The notes below the pieces were generated by a model, which saw only the letters and a list, made by a program, of their open reading frames with translations, was not told the origin of the DNA and did no database searches. Of a stretch of DNA of 59,131 bases, positions 47,526 to 56,447 are shown one piece after another (positions within the stretch are counted from its first letter, which is position 1; each line of letters starts with the position of its first letter). Made by a program: the position numbers and the translations under genes. This DNA is from a virus. The stretch lies in the IMG/VR virus record IMGVR_UViG_3300044824_000068, positions 1 to 59,131 of that record; one strand, 5' to 3'.

Positions 47526-48462
47526 CGGAAACGACGATTTTAACCCACCATACGGTCAGACATCAGATGGCCTATACGAAGATTTAGTTGGCGACTTCGA
47601 AGGTACGTCCGGCAATATCATGGGCACTGGCATTGTCAGAACTCCCACCATTCAACCGTTCCCTGCTTGGTCAACGCACCAAGAGATGGATCGCTACCTT
47701 CCTCTTCCTAACCCAGAAACCATGAAGAGAGGTCCTCTCTTTGGTCTCCCGCTGAGATCGTTCTTGACACAGCAAGAAGTCGATGACCGCACCATTGAGG
47801 CATACATCTCACAGGCTATCTCCGAGATAGAACATACCTTGAATCTGTTCATCACTCCTGTCACGTTCGAGGAGAGACACGATTACAGCAGAGAGATGCA
47901 GTTCTACGCCTTCGGCATTATCAAGCTTTATAACTCACCTATCCTAAACGTAGAGGAGTACGAACTCACGTTCAATAACGGAATTGGAATCCCTGGGTCC
48001 CTGCCGTTGGTAAAGATTCCACTTGAGTTCATCCACGTTCAACCTCAAGATGGTACGATTCAACTTGTTCCAGCTCAAGGTGTAACTATCTCTGGCTTTA
48101 TTGTCAGCATCTATTCTGGCCTAGGCTATCACGCGTTTAACTCACAAGCTATATCCTACTGGCCAGGAGCTGTATTCGTGAAGTATAGAGCTGGCTTTGA
48201 GAAGCATAAGGTTCCAGCTTTGTTAGTAGCCTTGATAGAGAACTTAGCAGCATATAAGTTTTTATCTGCGCTAGGTCCAGTATTGTTTCCGTATAACTCC
48301 ACCAGCGTGGGTATCGACGGTACTAGCCAAAGCGTTAGCACCCCAGGGCCTCTGTTCTTGCAGAACAGATTGAAGGACCTGCAAAACATGATTCAAACTG
48401 AGATGGAAGCTGCAAAGGGCTACTACCAGAAGAGATTCTTAGTAGACGCGTTAGGATATTAA
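47518..48462 (+). CDS. Probable head-tail connector / neck protein
   Basis: 314 residues, overlapping the previous gene by 8 bases. A helical region (QEVDDRTIEAYISQAISEIE) is followed by strands and ends in a helix (LKDLQNMIQTEMEAAKGYYQ). The EARLY helix bundle plus ..YSGLGYHAFNSQAI.. beta section is like head-completion proteins, but the match is weak. Context of head genes supports a virion role. Confidence 0.5.
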   Translation: MSNGNDDFNPPYGQTSDGLYEDLVGDFEGTSGNIMGTGIVRTPTIQPFPAWSTHQEMDRYLPLPNPETMKRGPLFGLPLRSFLTQQEVDDRTIEAYISQAISEIEHTLNLFITPVTFEERHDYSREMQFYAFGIIKLYNSPILNVEEYELTFNNGIGIPGSLPLVKIPLEFIHVQPQDGTIQLVPAQGVTISGFIVSIYSGLGYHAFNSQAISYWPGAVFVKYRAGFEKHKVPALLVALIENLAAYKFLSALGPVLFPYNSTSVGIDGTSQSVSTPGPLFLQNRLKDLQNMIQTEMEAAKGYYQKRFLVDALGY

Positions 48463-48463
48463 G

Positions 48464-49621
48464 ATGGCAAAGATTAAAAAGGCATTCAAAGAGGTTTCCC
48501 CGGACGGCAAGGAAGAAGTTGTCCCTGGTAAGGAGCCGCTTAAGAAGGACCCAAAAAAGAAATTGAAGGATCGCTGGAATTCTCTCAAGAAGGCCCTGAG
48601 CAATAAGGATGCCATCCTGGATCTCGAGGATGCTCAAGAGCCTGACGAAGATGAAGAAGAACAGGGACAATCGCAGGAACAACCTGCCATCCCTGAGATT
48701 CCAGAAGATGACTCTGAAGGTGGAGACGATGAAGGAACTGATCAATCGCAGGACATGGCTGGTGATGCAGGAGACGGACAGGATCCAGGATCTGAACCTT
48801 CTGGTGAATCGGAAGAAGCACAAGAAGACTCACAAGGAATGGAGCATGATGCAGATCCAGAGGAGCTTAAAGAAGCGCTAAGGCAGCAAGGTTACTCAGA
48901 GCAAGAGATTGCCTATGTAGTCGAGGGTCATCATTCCCCTGAGATCGATGAGAGCAAGCAAGCTAAGGCAGATGCAACTCATGCTATGTCTGAAGTTGAT
49001 GTCGATGCTGCTAGCAAGCAGTCAGAGCTCGAGCGCGAGATTGCAAACAAGAAAGCAGAACAAGAGCGTCAGCATAAGGAGATGCTCGCGGGCCACGACC
49101 TAGAACACAAGAAGAGGATGTCTGACGTAGAGTACGAAGGTGCCAAGGCTTCAGCTCCAGATCCTACCGTGGATAAGAATCATCGCCAGCGCATGCTTGA
49201 CTTAGAGTACGAGCAAGCTAAGGCCCAATCGCCAGATGCTGAGTACGAGAAGAACCACAAGAAACGTATGATGGATGCGGAGTACGACTCCACTAAGGCT
49301 CAGATGCCAGACGGTGAGAAGAGCGCTGCACACCAAGCTAAGCTAGCCGACATTGAACTTCAAGAGAGAAAGCTTGAACTCGAGATCAAGAAGAAAGAAC
49401 TAGAGCTTGAAATTGAGTTCAAAGAGAAAGAGCAAGCATTAAAACTTAAGCTGATGGAAGCTCAGATCAAGCAGCAAGCAAAGCAGAAGGATCAGATATC
49501 TGGCGAGAAGCATAAGCATAAGCTAGCCGAAGCCAAGAAACCACCAGCTAAGAAGCCTTTAAAGAAGTCGGAAGAAGACGAGGAATACTATGAGCAAGAA
49601 GACGGATCAGACGCTGAATAA
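48464..49621 (+). CDS. Acidic coiled-coil protein with 25-residue repeats
   Basis: 385 residues. Basic N-terminus (KKDPKKKLKDRWNSLKKAL), acidic disordered part (55-135), then three 25-residue repeats beginning at residues 215, 240 and 265 (HKKRMSDVEYEGAKA; HRQRMLDLEYEQAKA; HKKRMMDAEYDSTKA), with a partial fourth at 290. A long Glu/Lys coiled coil follows (LELEIKKKELELEIEFKEK). It may be a second scaffold or internal head protein. It overlaps the next gene by 32 bases. Confidence 0.6.
   Translation: MAKIKKAFKEVSPDGKEEVVPGKEPLKKDPKKKLKDRWNSLKKALSNKDAILDLEDAQEPDEDEEEQGQSQEQPAIPEIPEDDSEGGDDEGTDQSQDMAGDAGDGQDPGSEPSGESEEAQEDSQGMEHDADPEELKEALRQQGYSEQEIAYVVEGHHSPEIDESKQAKADATHAMSEVDVDAASKQSELEREIANKKAEQERQHKEMLAGHDLEHKKRMSDVEYEGAKASAPDPTVDKNHRQRMLDLEYEQAKAQSPDAEYEKNHKKRMMDAEYDSTKAQMPDGEKSAAHQAKLADIELQERKLELEIKKKELELEIEFKEKEQALKLKLMEAQIKQQAKQKDQISGEKHKHKLAEAKKPPAKKPLKKSEEDEEYYEQEDGSDAE
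49106..49330 (+). repeat. Three 75-base coding repeats (25 residues each)
   Basis: Codons for residues 215-289 of the preceding entry. The shared pattern is H-[KR]-[KQ]-R-M-x-D-x-E-Y-[ED]-x-[AT]-K-A-x-x-P-D. DNA copies are diverged, so this is an old duplication kept by selection. Confidence 0.75.
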
Positions 49622-50630
49622 GTGCGATGAACTTATTGAGAGACTCACTGAACTCAAAAAGGCTATCGGTCAAACCAACGTTCAATCTAGCAGAAAGCCA
49701 GTGAGCACGCTTGGGGCAGGTTGGTCGCAAGATTCATCGACCGGAGCACTGCATCACAGCAGTCACGGCGTTATTAGTCCTGGTAAGCAGGCAGACGGCT
49801 CGTTCAAGCCAGTGCACGGTGGCAAGCCGCTTGGAACATTCTCTAACATCGGAGAAGCTGGTAAGGCTATGGGTGCTCATGCTAGGAGCCTCAAGGGCGG
49901 AGATACCGGAATGGTGAACAGAGCTTCACCTAACCTACCCTCTGGTCCAAAGCTCGGTACGGGAAACGCCTGGGCAACAAAGAGCGAAGACGAAGAACTT
50001 GACAAGTCAAACTACGGTCCCAAGGGTAGCAAGCAATATAGCGCCGCGGACAATGCTAAGCGCAAGATGAACAACACCGGGGATCAAACGGGTTTCGGAC
50101 AGAACACGAACACGAAGGCATATAGCTCCAAGCCTGGACAGCTCAGCGCAAAGCAGCAAGCAGCAAAGACGCAGTATAAAGGTGCTGCAGGTCCTGTCAA
50201 GCAGTACACGCCTGAGCAGATAGCTGCTGCAAATGAGGCCCGCAAGCTAAAGAAAAACTCTGAGGACCTTCCCTGGGTTCAGCATACCGGAGTACCTAAC
50301 GCAGATGCAGAGCTAGCCAAAGTTAATGCGCAAAATCCTGTTAATAAGGCAGAAGATCTGATGGCAAATCAGCTAGCAAATGTGATGGCTGGCAGGGCAA
50401 TGTTGGGCATAAAACCACCACCACAACCTACCAATGAGCAGATGTTTGGGCACTTAGTGCCAAACGAAGAAGATATACAGAAGGCTGACCACGCTTGGAA
50501 TAACAGGATGAATTGGCTTGATGAGGCTGTTAAGCCCATCAGTGCAAGGTTCAACTCTCCTGAAGAAGAGCAGGCCTATTGGGACTCGATCAAAGTTAAT
50601 ACATCAAGCAAAGACGACTACGGTTTCTAA
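49590..50630 (+). CDS. Hypothetical virion-cluster protein
   Basis: 346 residues. Helical N-terminus (DELIERLTELKKAIG), then a long Gly/Ser/Lys-rich disordered region (KQADGSFKPVHGGKPLG) and a helical C-terminal third with NRMNWLDEAVKPISARF. Composition resembles internal or minor head proteins. No family recognised. A 65-base leader with promoter follows it. Confidence 0.55.
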   Translation: MSKKTDQTLNKCDELIERLTELKKAIGQTNVQSSRKPVSTLGAGWSQDSSTGALHHSSHGVISPGKQADGSFKPVHGGKPLGTFSNIGEAGKAMGAHARSLKGGDTGMVNRASPNLPSGPKLGTGNAWATKSEDEELDKSNYGPKGSKQYSAADNAKRKMNNTGDQTGFGQNTNTKAYSSKPGQLSAKQQAAKTQYKGAAGPVKQYTPEQIAAANEARKLKKNSEDLPWVQHTGVPNADAELAKVNAQNPVNKAEDLMANQLANVMAGRAMLGIKPPPQPTNEQMFGHLVPNEEDIQKADHAWNNRMNWLDEAVKPISARFNSPEEEQAYWDSIKVNTSSKDDYGF

Positions 50631-50642
50631 GATTTGACATGT

Positions 50643-50648
50643 TATAAT
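50643..50648 (+). promoter_or_regulatory. -10 promoter (TATAAT)
   Basis: TATAAT followed by a 47-base leader containing the imperfect inverted repeat CGGCC-TACGGT-GGTCG and GGTAGGG before the ATG at 50696. Confidence 0.45.
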
Positions 50649-50695
50649 CTAAGCTAAGAGCGGCCTACGGTGGTCGTGCTTGGTAGGGTTTAAAA

Positions 50696-51595
50696 ATGTT
50701 AGAGAAACGCTTTTACGCGGTTCCTCCGCAGGCCTTCACGGCTAACGGAACCGTAGATGGTGTAGTCACTATTGCGGGAAATGCTTGCGGCCTGTTCAAG
50801 GTTAAGCAAAAAGTTTACCTTTCAGCAACTGGTCTTACTAACCTATATCTAGAGATCAAAGAGATCGACAGCGAGGACAACATTCAAGTTGGTCCTATCC
50901 CTGGAACGCTCAATGTTAACAATAGTCCTAACATCAAAAGTCAGAATACCGGTATAAGCGCTCGCACTGATATATCCGCTTATACCGTAGCGTTGGGGGC
51001 CGCCATCTTTGCCGATGAGCAAAAACGACCCTCTATCGACATGGTAGAGATAGCACGCGCAGTATACTCAGAAGAACCCACATGCGCTCAACGCGGTATT
51101 CTAGTGGATGACTGCGGCGACACTTTCGGTACAAACAATCCATTCCCCGTAGCGTTCGATGGGACTATATCCATCGGCGATGTCTCCATCGTCGAAGGTG
51201 GCAACACCATGGGAGTTAATCCTGACGGCTCCATCAATGTCAATCTAGTTAACTCCACAGATGTACCAGGTCTGTTGCTGTTTCATAGTGATATATCTTC
51301 GGTGGTATCCGGCGTGGAGACAACTATAATCACTGTTACAGCGCCTAGTGGCGGTTTCAGGCTAGAAAAGATAGATGCGTCGGGTGAAAACGTAGCACTA
51401 TACAGAGTGTATGTCAACGGGGTGGAGATATACGATAAGAGATCTTGGTGGACTGCTTTCAACGTTAGTTTTGATTTCGAAAGTTTTGAAAACGGATACT
51501 TACTTACGGCAGGTCAAGTACTAACTGTGACCTGCTATCACACCAGACCTTATACAGCTAACTTCGAAGCTACTGTACTGGTGTTAGCTACTTAA
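50696..51595 (+). CDS. Probable virion surface protein
   Basis: 299 residues, beta-rich throughout (DGVVTIAGNACGLFKVKQKV; GISARTDISAYTVALGAAIF), with Cys pairs (TCAQRGILVDDCGDTF). The C-terminal 90 residues look like a beta-sandwich (FENGYLLTAGQVLTVTCYH). Such proteins are common as baseplate or head decoration. Not assignable further. Confidence 0.55.
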   Translation: MLEKRFYAVPPQAFTANGTVDGVVTIAGNACGLFKVKQKVYLSATGLTNLYLEIKEIDSEDNIQVGPIPGTLNVNNSPNIKSQNTGISARTDISAYTVALGAAIFADEQKRPSIDMVEIARAVYSEEPTCAQRGILVDDCGDTFGTNNPFPVAFDGTISIGDVSIVEGGNTMGVNPDGSINVNLVNSTDVPGLLLFHSDISSVVSGVETTIITVTAPSGGFRLEKIDASGENVALYRVYVNGVEIYDKRSWWTAFNVSFDFESFENGYLLTAGQVLTVTCYHTRPYTANFEATVLVLAT

Positions 51596-51607
51596 AGATG
51601 ATAGGAT

Positions 51608-51802
51608 ATGACTATGGCTCCGCTAGAACTTAAAAGAATGAAGTTAGAACTAATCAAGGTCGCTGCCGCGAGGCACGAACTTGAGTTCAAGATTGATGAG
51701 CGTCTTGAGGATATCAATAGACTCAAGGAAAATATTAAGATTCAAGAGGCTAGAGAAGCCGAGTTGAAAGCAAAGATAGATGCAGAGAGTGCGTCTAGCT
51801 AA
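51608..51802 (+). CDS. Small coiled-coil protein
   Basis: 64 residues, almost a single helix with heptad-like Leu/Ile spacing (LELKRMKLELIKVAAARHEL, later RLEDINRLKENIKIQ). AGGAT precedes the ATG. Probably an oligomerising virion or regulatory protein. Confidence 0.5.
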   Translation: MTMAPLELKRMKLELIKVAAARHELEFKIDERLEDINRLKENIKIQEAREAELKAKIDAESASS

Positions 51803-51819
51803 CGTTTTAGGAGTAAACA

Positions 51820-53007
51820 ATGTCAGATTATAGTTCAGAATTGCCGGTAAGGTCACAGTTACCCGGTCAAGTTGCTCCAGACGATATCATTGTCAAGCTT
51901 GGTGACGCCTCTAATCCTACTACCCAGTTGGCAAAGGTGGACACACATGGTAGCGTGTATAACGTTAACGCGGATAGTGCTGGTAACCTCATCGGCGATC
52001 AACATCTAAGTTCAACGTGGTGGCTCCAGATGGTTATGCCATCGAATGGCCCAGCGACCAACGGCACCGCAGCATTATTCTCAGGTCTTGCCGGTGGTAT
52101 CTATAATTCTGCAACTGGTTTAACTATCCCTCTTACAGCGGGTCAGCAGGCAGCTCTGCAACTAGATGCAGCCGGTCGCTTACTAGTGGAAGCAACATTA
52201 GATTACGATACAAACTGGGGCGTAGTTGGCGCGACAACTCTAAGGGTCGCTGCCGAAATCGGTAATGCAACTGGTGCAGCTAATTTTAACTACGGCGCTA
52301 TCAACGGCCAATCACTTCAAACTGCAGCACAACTTGGTAATGCAACTGGCGCAGTAAACTACAATTATGGAGCAGTAACTGCTCAGACGCTTCAAGTTGC
52401 AGCACAACTTGGTAATGCTGCTGGCGCGATTGACTATAATTACGGCACTGTTGATGCTCAGACTATTAGAGTCGCTGCCCAGATAGGTAATGCTACAGGT
52501 GCTGCCGACTTTGGCGCCGGTGCTACTGATGCTCAAACACTCAGAGTCACTGCTAACCAGGGTCTCCCCAACACTAACGCTAATGCGTGGCCTATCGTCA
52601 TCACGAGCGGCGGCACTGTCAATTCACCTACTAACCCTGTATACGTATCCTCGGATTCTACTCCAGGCACCACAATTGATGACTTCAAGCAAGCTGTTGC
52701 CATAGCTGTCAATGCTTCTGATACTCATTTTTATACAGTTTCGGCCGGTAAAAATTTGTACTTCGATCAAGTTGTAGCCGCAGCCTCCGGTCTTGCTAAA
52801 ATGTTAATTGGCGTGGAGACCGGTGTTGGAACTGGCATCTTCACGACTAAGTTTGTCCAGTTTAACTCCACCGCTGATGCTAGTATGGATCTTACATTAG
52901 CTAGTCCTATCATTGTTGCTGCTGGGGTTCGAGTTGAGGTCATCGTTACCAATCTCGACAAGGGTGCACAAGATCTTTACAGCACAATCTGCGGCTACGA
53001 AATTTAA
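51820..53007 (+). CDS. Probable virion fibre-like protein with 25-residue repeats
   Basis: 395 residues. N-terminal domain (1-140) ends with the motif SGLAGGIYN and QQAALQLDAAGRL, which also occurs in the next gene. Residues 143-242 are four 25-residue repeats (VAAEIGNATGAANFNYGAIN, then TAAQLGNATGAVNYNYGAVT, and so on), a regular pattern that could form a beta-helix or fibre shaft. A C-terminal domain (VRVEVIVTNLDKG) follows. Likely trimeric and surface-exposed. Confidence 0.6.
   Translation: MSDYSSELPVRSQLPGQVAPDDIIVKLGDASNPTTQLAKVDTHGSVYNVNADSAGNLIGDQHLSSTWWLQMVMPSNGPATNGTAALFSGLAGGIYNSATGLTIPLTAGQQAALQLDAAGRLLVEATLDYDTNWGVVGATTLRVAAEIGNATGAANFNYGAINGQSLQTAAQLGNATGAVNYNYGAVTAQTLQVAAQLGNAAGAIDYNYGTVDAQTIRVAAQIGNATGAADFGAGATDAQTLRVTANQGLPNTNANAWPIVITSGGTVNSPTNPVYVSSDSTPGTTIDDFKQAVAIAVNASDTHFYTVSAGKNLYFDQVVAAASGLAKMLIGVETGVGTGIFTTKFVQFNSTADASMDLTLASPIIVAAGVRVEVIVTNLDKGAQDLYSTICGYEI
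52246..52545 (+). repeat. Four tandem 75-base coding repeats (25 residues each)
   Basis: Each unit encodes a variant of [VT]-A-A-[EQ]-[IL]-G-N-A-[TA]-G-A-x-[ND]-[FY], then Y-G-x-x-x-x-Q-[ST]-[LI]-[QR]. The fourth copy is more diverged (GAGATDAQ). Copy number may vary between related phages. Confidence 0.85.
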
Positions 53008-53064
53008 TAGGAATAAGATCGATAAGTTTTGTCGAGTTTATAGATCTTATTTAAGGGGATTCAC

Positions 53065-53757
53065 TTGGCAGATTTGACAAGACTACAATCAGACCTACCG
53101 GTCAATATAGCTGGTGTCAATCCATCCACTGGGGTTGGTACCTTTTTTGCTAACGTTGACACTAACGGTAACTTATTTGTTCTTCCTACTAACGCTGGTC
53201 CCGTGTCACCAGGCACTGCCGCAGTAAATTCAGGCTTAGCTGGTGGTGTTTATAACACAACGCTTCCAACTCTCACAAATACTCAACAAGCCGCGTTGCA
53301 ACTTGATTCCTCTGGTCGTCTAATTATTTCGCCTACAGACTTCACTGTAGCTCAAGCAAGTACAACGTCAGGACAAAGTGGAAGTCTAGTGATGGGCGCG
53401 GTTACAACCAACCCTCCTGCTTATACCGCTGGTCAAACAGATCCACTATCTCTAACTATTGATGGTGACCTACGTGTAGCTGACATCATCAACACCTCGG
53501 GTCAGTATAGGGCTCAGTCTATAACTACAACAGCAGCTGAAGCACTTGGCGGAGCTACTATCTTAGCTAACAGGAAGATGCTAAGTATCACTCCAACGAA
53601 TGGCACTATATATTGGGGCTTTAGCAATGCAGTTACCGCAACTACGGGATCACCTATATTTAAGAACCAACAGATGACGTTCGCTGTTGGAGCGAACGTT
53701 CATATTTATGTTATCGCGACAGCCACTACGGATAGTAGAATAAGTGAAGGTAGCTAA
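53065..53757 (+). CDS. Probable virion protein, paralog of the preceding gene's N-terminal domain
   Basis: 230 residues from a TTG start preceded by AAGGGGA. Its N-terminal 95 residues share with the previous protein the order LPV, then NVDTNGNL, SGLAGGVYN and QQAALQLDSSGRL. The C-terminal half is beta-rich (QQMTFAVGANVHIYVIATAT) and different. It therefore looks like a shared attachment domain with a variable end. Confidence 0.6.
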   Translation: MADLTRLQSDLPVNIAGVNPSTGVGTFFANVDTNGNLFVLPTNAGPVSPGTAAVNSGLAGGVYNTTLPTLTNTQQAALQLDSSGRLIISPTDFTVAQASTTSGQSGSLVMGAVTTNPPAYTAGQTDPLSLTIDGDLRVADIINTSGQYRAQSITTTAAEALGGATILANRKMLSITPTNGTIYWGFSNAVTATTGSPIFKNQQMTFAVGANVHIYVIATATTDSRISEGS

Positions 53758-54590
53758 TGGCAATTAATACTCCTTTCATCACTTCTACGCAAGTTGCATC
53801 GTCGACTCCATTTGACCCAACTACTGGCGACGGGTTCATAGGCACAGATGTTCAATCTGCTTTGCAAGAGTTAAGAAACTACACAGTATATGACTCTGAT
53901 ATTACTGCAACCACTGCGAGCGGTACACTTACGCTGTTGCCTCCTATTGCTGGCGGCCAAGTAAACGGAGCCACAAGTCAGCGTCTTCAAATATTAACTG
54001 GATCAGCTACTGGGTATACAGTCAAGATGCCAAGTGCACTCACTTTGTCTATAAGCGCTGAATATCTTATTGCGAACACATCTAGTCGACCTGTAACTAT
54101 TGAAGACGGCGGCGGAAATGTTTTATTCACGCTGAGTCAAAGTTCTATTGGCACAATGATATTGCAAGCTGCTGGCAGTGCGGCTGGTACCTGGCTATGG
54201 TGGCAAACTTCATTAAACGTCGCTGCTGGTATCATCGTCTACAACATTACCTCTACTACAGCTTTCGCTACTTCTGCAAGTGCGATGACATTAATAACTG
54301 GAATGTCAGTAGTTCCTCAGGCGGGTACTTACTCTATATGGTTTAATTCGTCTATCACCGGTTCTGGTTCTGCACAAGCGATGGATGTTCAAATACAGAA
54401 TGGTGCAACAGTTATTACAGATTCACCTAGAGAAGCAGCTACGCCAGCCGGATCGCACGTAACAATTCTAGGAACGCAAACAACTGCTCAATTTAATGGC
54501 ACCAGTGCTTGTGCGGCATATGTAAATGCAAACGGCAACAGCATGACTGTTAACCAAAGAAGCCTTTTAATGATAAGGACAGGAACATAA
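53757..54590 (+). CDS. Probable virion fibre-like protein
   Basis: 277 residues, starting at the previous stop. FIGTDVQSALQELRNYTVYD near the N-terminus resembles the fibre motif in which a short helix precedes a beta-rich tip. The rest is Ser/Thr/Ala-rich (TSTTAFATSASAMTLITGMS), with a C-terminal beta domain like TNF/C1q-type phage fibre tips (GTYSIWFNSSITGSG). Likely a surface fibre. Confidence 0.58.
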   Translation: MAINTPFITSTQVASSTPFDPTTGDGFIGTDVQSALQELRNYTVYDSDITATTASGTLTLLPPIAGGQVNGATSQRLQILTGSATGYTVKMPSALTLSISAEYLIANTSSRPVTIEDGGGNVLFTLSQSSIGTMILQAAGSAAGTWLWWQTSLNVAAGIIVYNITSTTAFATSASAMTLITGMSVVPQAGTYSIWFNSSITGSGSAQAMDVQIQNGATVITDSPREAATPAGSHVTILGTQTTAQFNGTSACAAYVNANGNSMTVNQRSLLMIRTGT

Positions 54591-54591
54591 C

Positions 54592-55230
54592 ATGGCTGAC
54601 TCAGAATACGATTTTACGCAGAGTCCTTGCGAGATAACAAGCTTAACCGCAGCTATTCAGGGTAGTTCAATAGTTACTGCTCTTGACTACATTACTATAT
54701 ATGGCAATGAAGTTGCTGTGTTCTTTAAAGCTCCACTGTCAACTGGAGACCAAACGACTCTTGCTGCCTTAGTTGCCGCTAACACTGGAGTTCCCATAGT
54801 TCCAGAGCTAATTGCACAAAAGGTAGTCCAGGTTCTCGGGGCCGATACATTAACTCTGTCCCCTTTTGGATCATTGATTAGTCCAGCTGCTGGTACACTT
54901 ACTAATTGTGATGTCCTCATTCCTATGGCTGTAGTGCTTCGTGGTGGAATTGTGTTCTCCCCAAACTCTGCAATGGGTGACTGGTTCTCTGTATCTGTGA
55001 TCGATAAAGACAATGTTACGGGGCAAGGTGGTACTCCTGACAGTCCCACTATCCTTGCAACCTATATCACTAGTTGGTACATGATGCCAGGCATAGAAAA
55101 CTGTGTAGAAGACGTATCTATCAGCGAACAATTGCCTCAGGGTCTATACATGAGAATTGCATATACGTCTGTGGGCACGACCGCACCAAATGTTTTAATC
55201 AACTTCATCACATACGTAGGAACACCATAA
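54592..55230 (+). CDS. Probable virion protein
   Basis: 212 residues following after 1 base. Beta-rich sequence with LDYITIYGNEVAVFFKAPLS and a C-terminal strand-rich end (YMRIAYTSVGTTAPNVLINF). No recognisable family; composition like the neighbouring virion genes. Confidence 0.55.
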   Translation: MADSEYDFTQSPCEITSLTAAIQGSSIVTALDYITIYGNEVAVFFKAPLSTGDQTTLAALVAANTGVPIVPELIAQKVVQVLGADTLTLSPFGSLISPAAGTLTNCDVLIPMAVVLRGGIVFSPNSAMGDWFSVSVIDKDNVTGQGGTPDSPTILATYITSWYMMPGIENCVEDVSISEQLPQGLYMRIAYTSVGTTAPNVLINFITYVGTP

Positions 55231-55772
55231 TGTACGGACATATAGTCTTAGCAGACACTAAGTCTGGATTTATCCCCTCTGGTATCAAGTGGATAACCAA
55301 CTCTCAGTTCAGTCACAGCTTTGTAACTACGCCAGATGTTCTTGGCATACCGATGTGTATCGAAGCTGCTGAAGGCGGAGTAGACTTTACCAGGTTTGAT
55401 ACGGGCTACGAGAACAACCAGAACGAAGGGTATGAGGTCTGGAATGTCAAGATAGATCAGAGCATCAAGGATGTAGCTATCGTTTCTATCCTCGCAGATC
55501 TAGAGACAGGTTATGGCTTTCTTCAATTCCCGTGGTTCGTGTGGCGCAAGCTTAACTCACTCGTCGGTCGTGATATCAAGGCACAGAATAACTGGGATAC
55601 AGATGGAATGATATGCTCGCAGCTCTGCGTCGCATACTTGAAGGCATGCGGACTGCAGAGCGTGCTAGCTGGATATGGTGATGGTGCTATTGCTCCGCAA
55701 GACCTGCAGAGCATATTCATGGCTCATCCTGAGCTATTCGAGAAAGTAACGGACGTAAGACTTACTCAATAA
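55230..55772 (+). CDS. YiiX/NlpC-P60-like papain-fold protein
   Basis: 180 residues from ATG 55230, which overlaps the previous stop. The order of elements fits the permuted papain-like YiiX/YaeF group: MYGHIVLADT, FSHSFVTT (likely catalytic His, H29), a MCIEAAEGG strand, and NWDTDGMICSQLCVAYLKAC (likely catalytic Cys about 129). Such enzymes cleave amide bonds in peptidoglycan peptides or lipids. As a virion or lysis protein it could act on the cell envelope; there is no signal peptide. It overlaps the minus-strand gene by 11 bases. Confidence 0.68.
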   Translation: MYGHIVLADTKSGFIPSGIKWITNSQFSHSFVTTPDVLGIPMCIEAAEGGVDFTRFDTGYENNQNEGYEVWNVKIDQSIKDVAIVSILADLETGYGFLQFPWFVWRKLNSLVGRDIKAQNNWDTDGMICSQLCVAYLKACGLQSVLAGYGDGAIAPQDLQSIFMAHPELFEKVTDVRLTQ

Positions 55773-56139
55773 TGAGATCGTCTAAGATCATCAGTTCTTG
55801 AGTAGTTAGTAACACCTTGTCGCCTAGATCACTGATCTTGATGCTGCCGGCGTTAATATCAAGTGCAAGAAGCGCGTTAAGCTCGTCGATGAATATCTTC
55901 ATGTTATCATCGCTCAGCTTCACAGTGCCGTTGGCATCTGCGTCCAAAGAACCGTCTTCCTTCTTGTCACCAAGGCGCCTCAAGGCTTCACCCCTCACTT
56001 CTTCGTACTTAGCAAACTCATCGTTTCCGACCTTGAGAATGCCTCTAAGTTTGAAGGCAGTCTTAAGTGGAATCTCTTGAGCAGCTAGCTTCCTGAGGAT
56101 TGCTTGGTAGTTTGGGTCAACAAGTTTGCCTAGTTTCAT
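55762..56139 (-). CDS. Hypothetical protein on the opposite strand
   Basis: 125 residues, the only minus-strand gene in this 30-kb stretch. Helical, charged sequence (LAAQEIPLKTAFKLRGILKV) with ADANGTVKLSD, which resembles an EF-hand-like loop but is not a full one. It has AGGAG before the ATG. An isolated antisense gene in a virion operon may be expressed at a different time. Confidence 0.6.
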   Translation of the reverse strand: MKLGKLVDPNYQAILRKLAAQEIPLKTAFKLRGILKVGNDEFAKYEEVRGEALRRLGDKKEDGSLDADANGTVKLSDDNMKIFIDELNALLALDINAGSIKISDLGDKVLLTTQELMILDDLIIE

Positions 56140-56162
56140 TCTGTAAATCTCCTGCGAGGTAT

Positions 56163-56168
56163 TATACT
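56163..56168 (+). promoter_or_regulatory. -10 box (TATACT) before a small membrane gene
   Basis: TATACT followed by 12 bases including TTGGAGT before the ATG at 56181. It is divergent from the minus-strand gene starting at 56139. Confidence 0.4.
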
Positions 56169-56180
56169 ATTGGAGTCAAA

Positions 56181-56447
56181 ATGAACTTACAAAAAAATGC
56201 TACATATTGCTTCAACCTACTAAAGGGATTCGGCAAGGAGTCTTTTGCTGTTGCTATCCTTGTTGCCGGCATAATCTTTCGTTGTAAGGGGTTGATAGAT
56301 GGTGCCCAGTTTGTAGACCTGATAAAGAACATAGGAATGACATATCTTGCCAGTCACACTATTAATTCCACCTGGGGCGGTAACATCACCAGCGTGGTAC
56401 CTGTGCCTCCAAATGCTACAGTTGATGACCCCGATAAGGGTCTGTAA
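56181..56447 (+). CDS. Small membrane protein, possible holin
   Basis: 88 residues from ATG 56181 with TTGGAGT before it. One clear membrane helix (SFAVAILVAGIIF) follows an amphipathic N-terminus; a second weak segment (IKNIGMTYLASHTI) comes later, and the tail is polar. Size and topology fit a holin or related lysis protein; not proven. Confidence 0.5.
   Translation: MNLQKNATYCFNLLKGFGKESFAVAILVAGIIFRCKGLIDGAQFVDLIKNIGMTYLASHTINSTWGGNITSVVPVPPNATVDDPDKGL

Noticed and set aside
48335-48823. Minus-strand hydrophobic frame of 162 codons
   Set aside because: Same artefact: the complement of an acidic coding stretch.
50643-50648. TTGACA as -35 for the 50643 promoter
   Set aside because: TTGACA lies only 3 bases before TATAAT, too close to serve as a -35 element.
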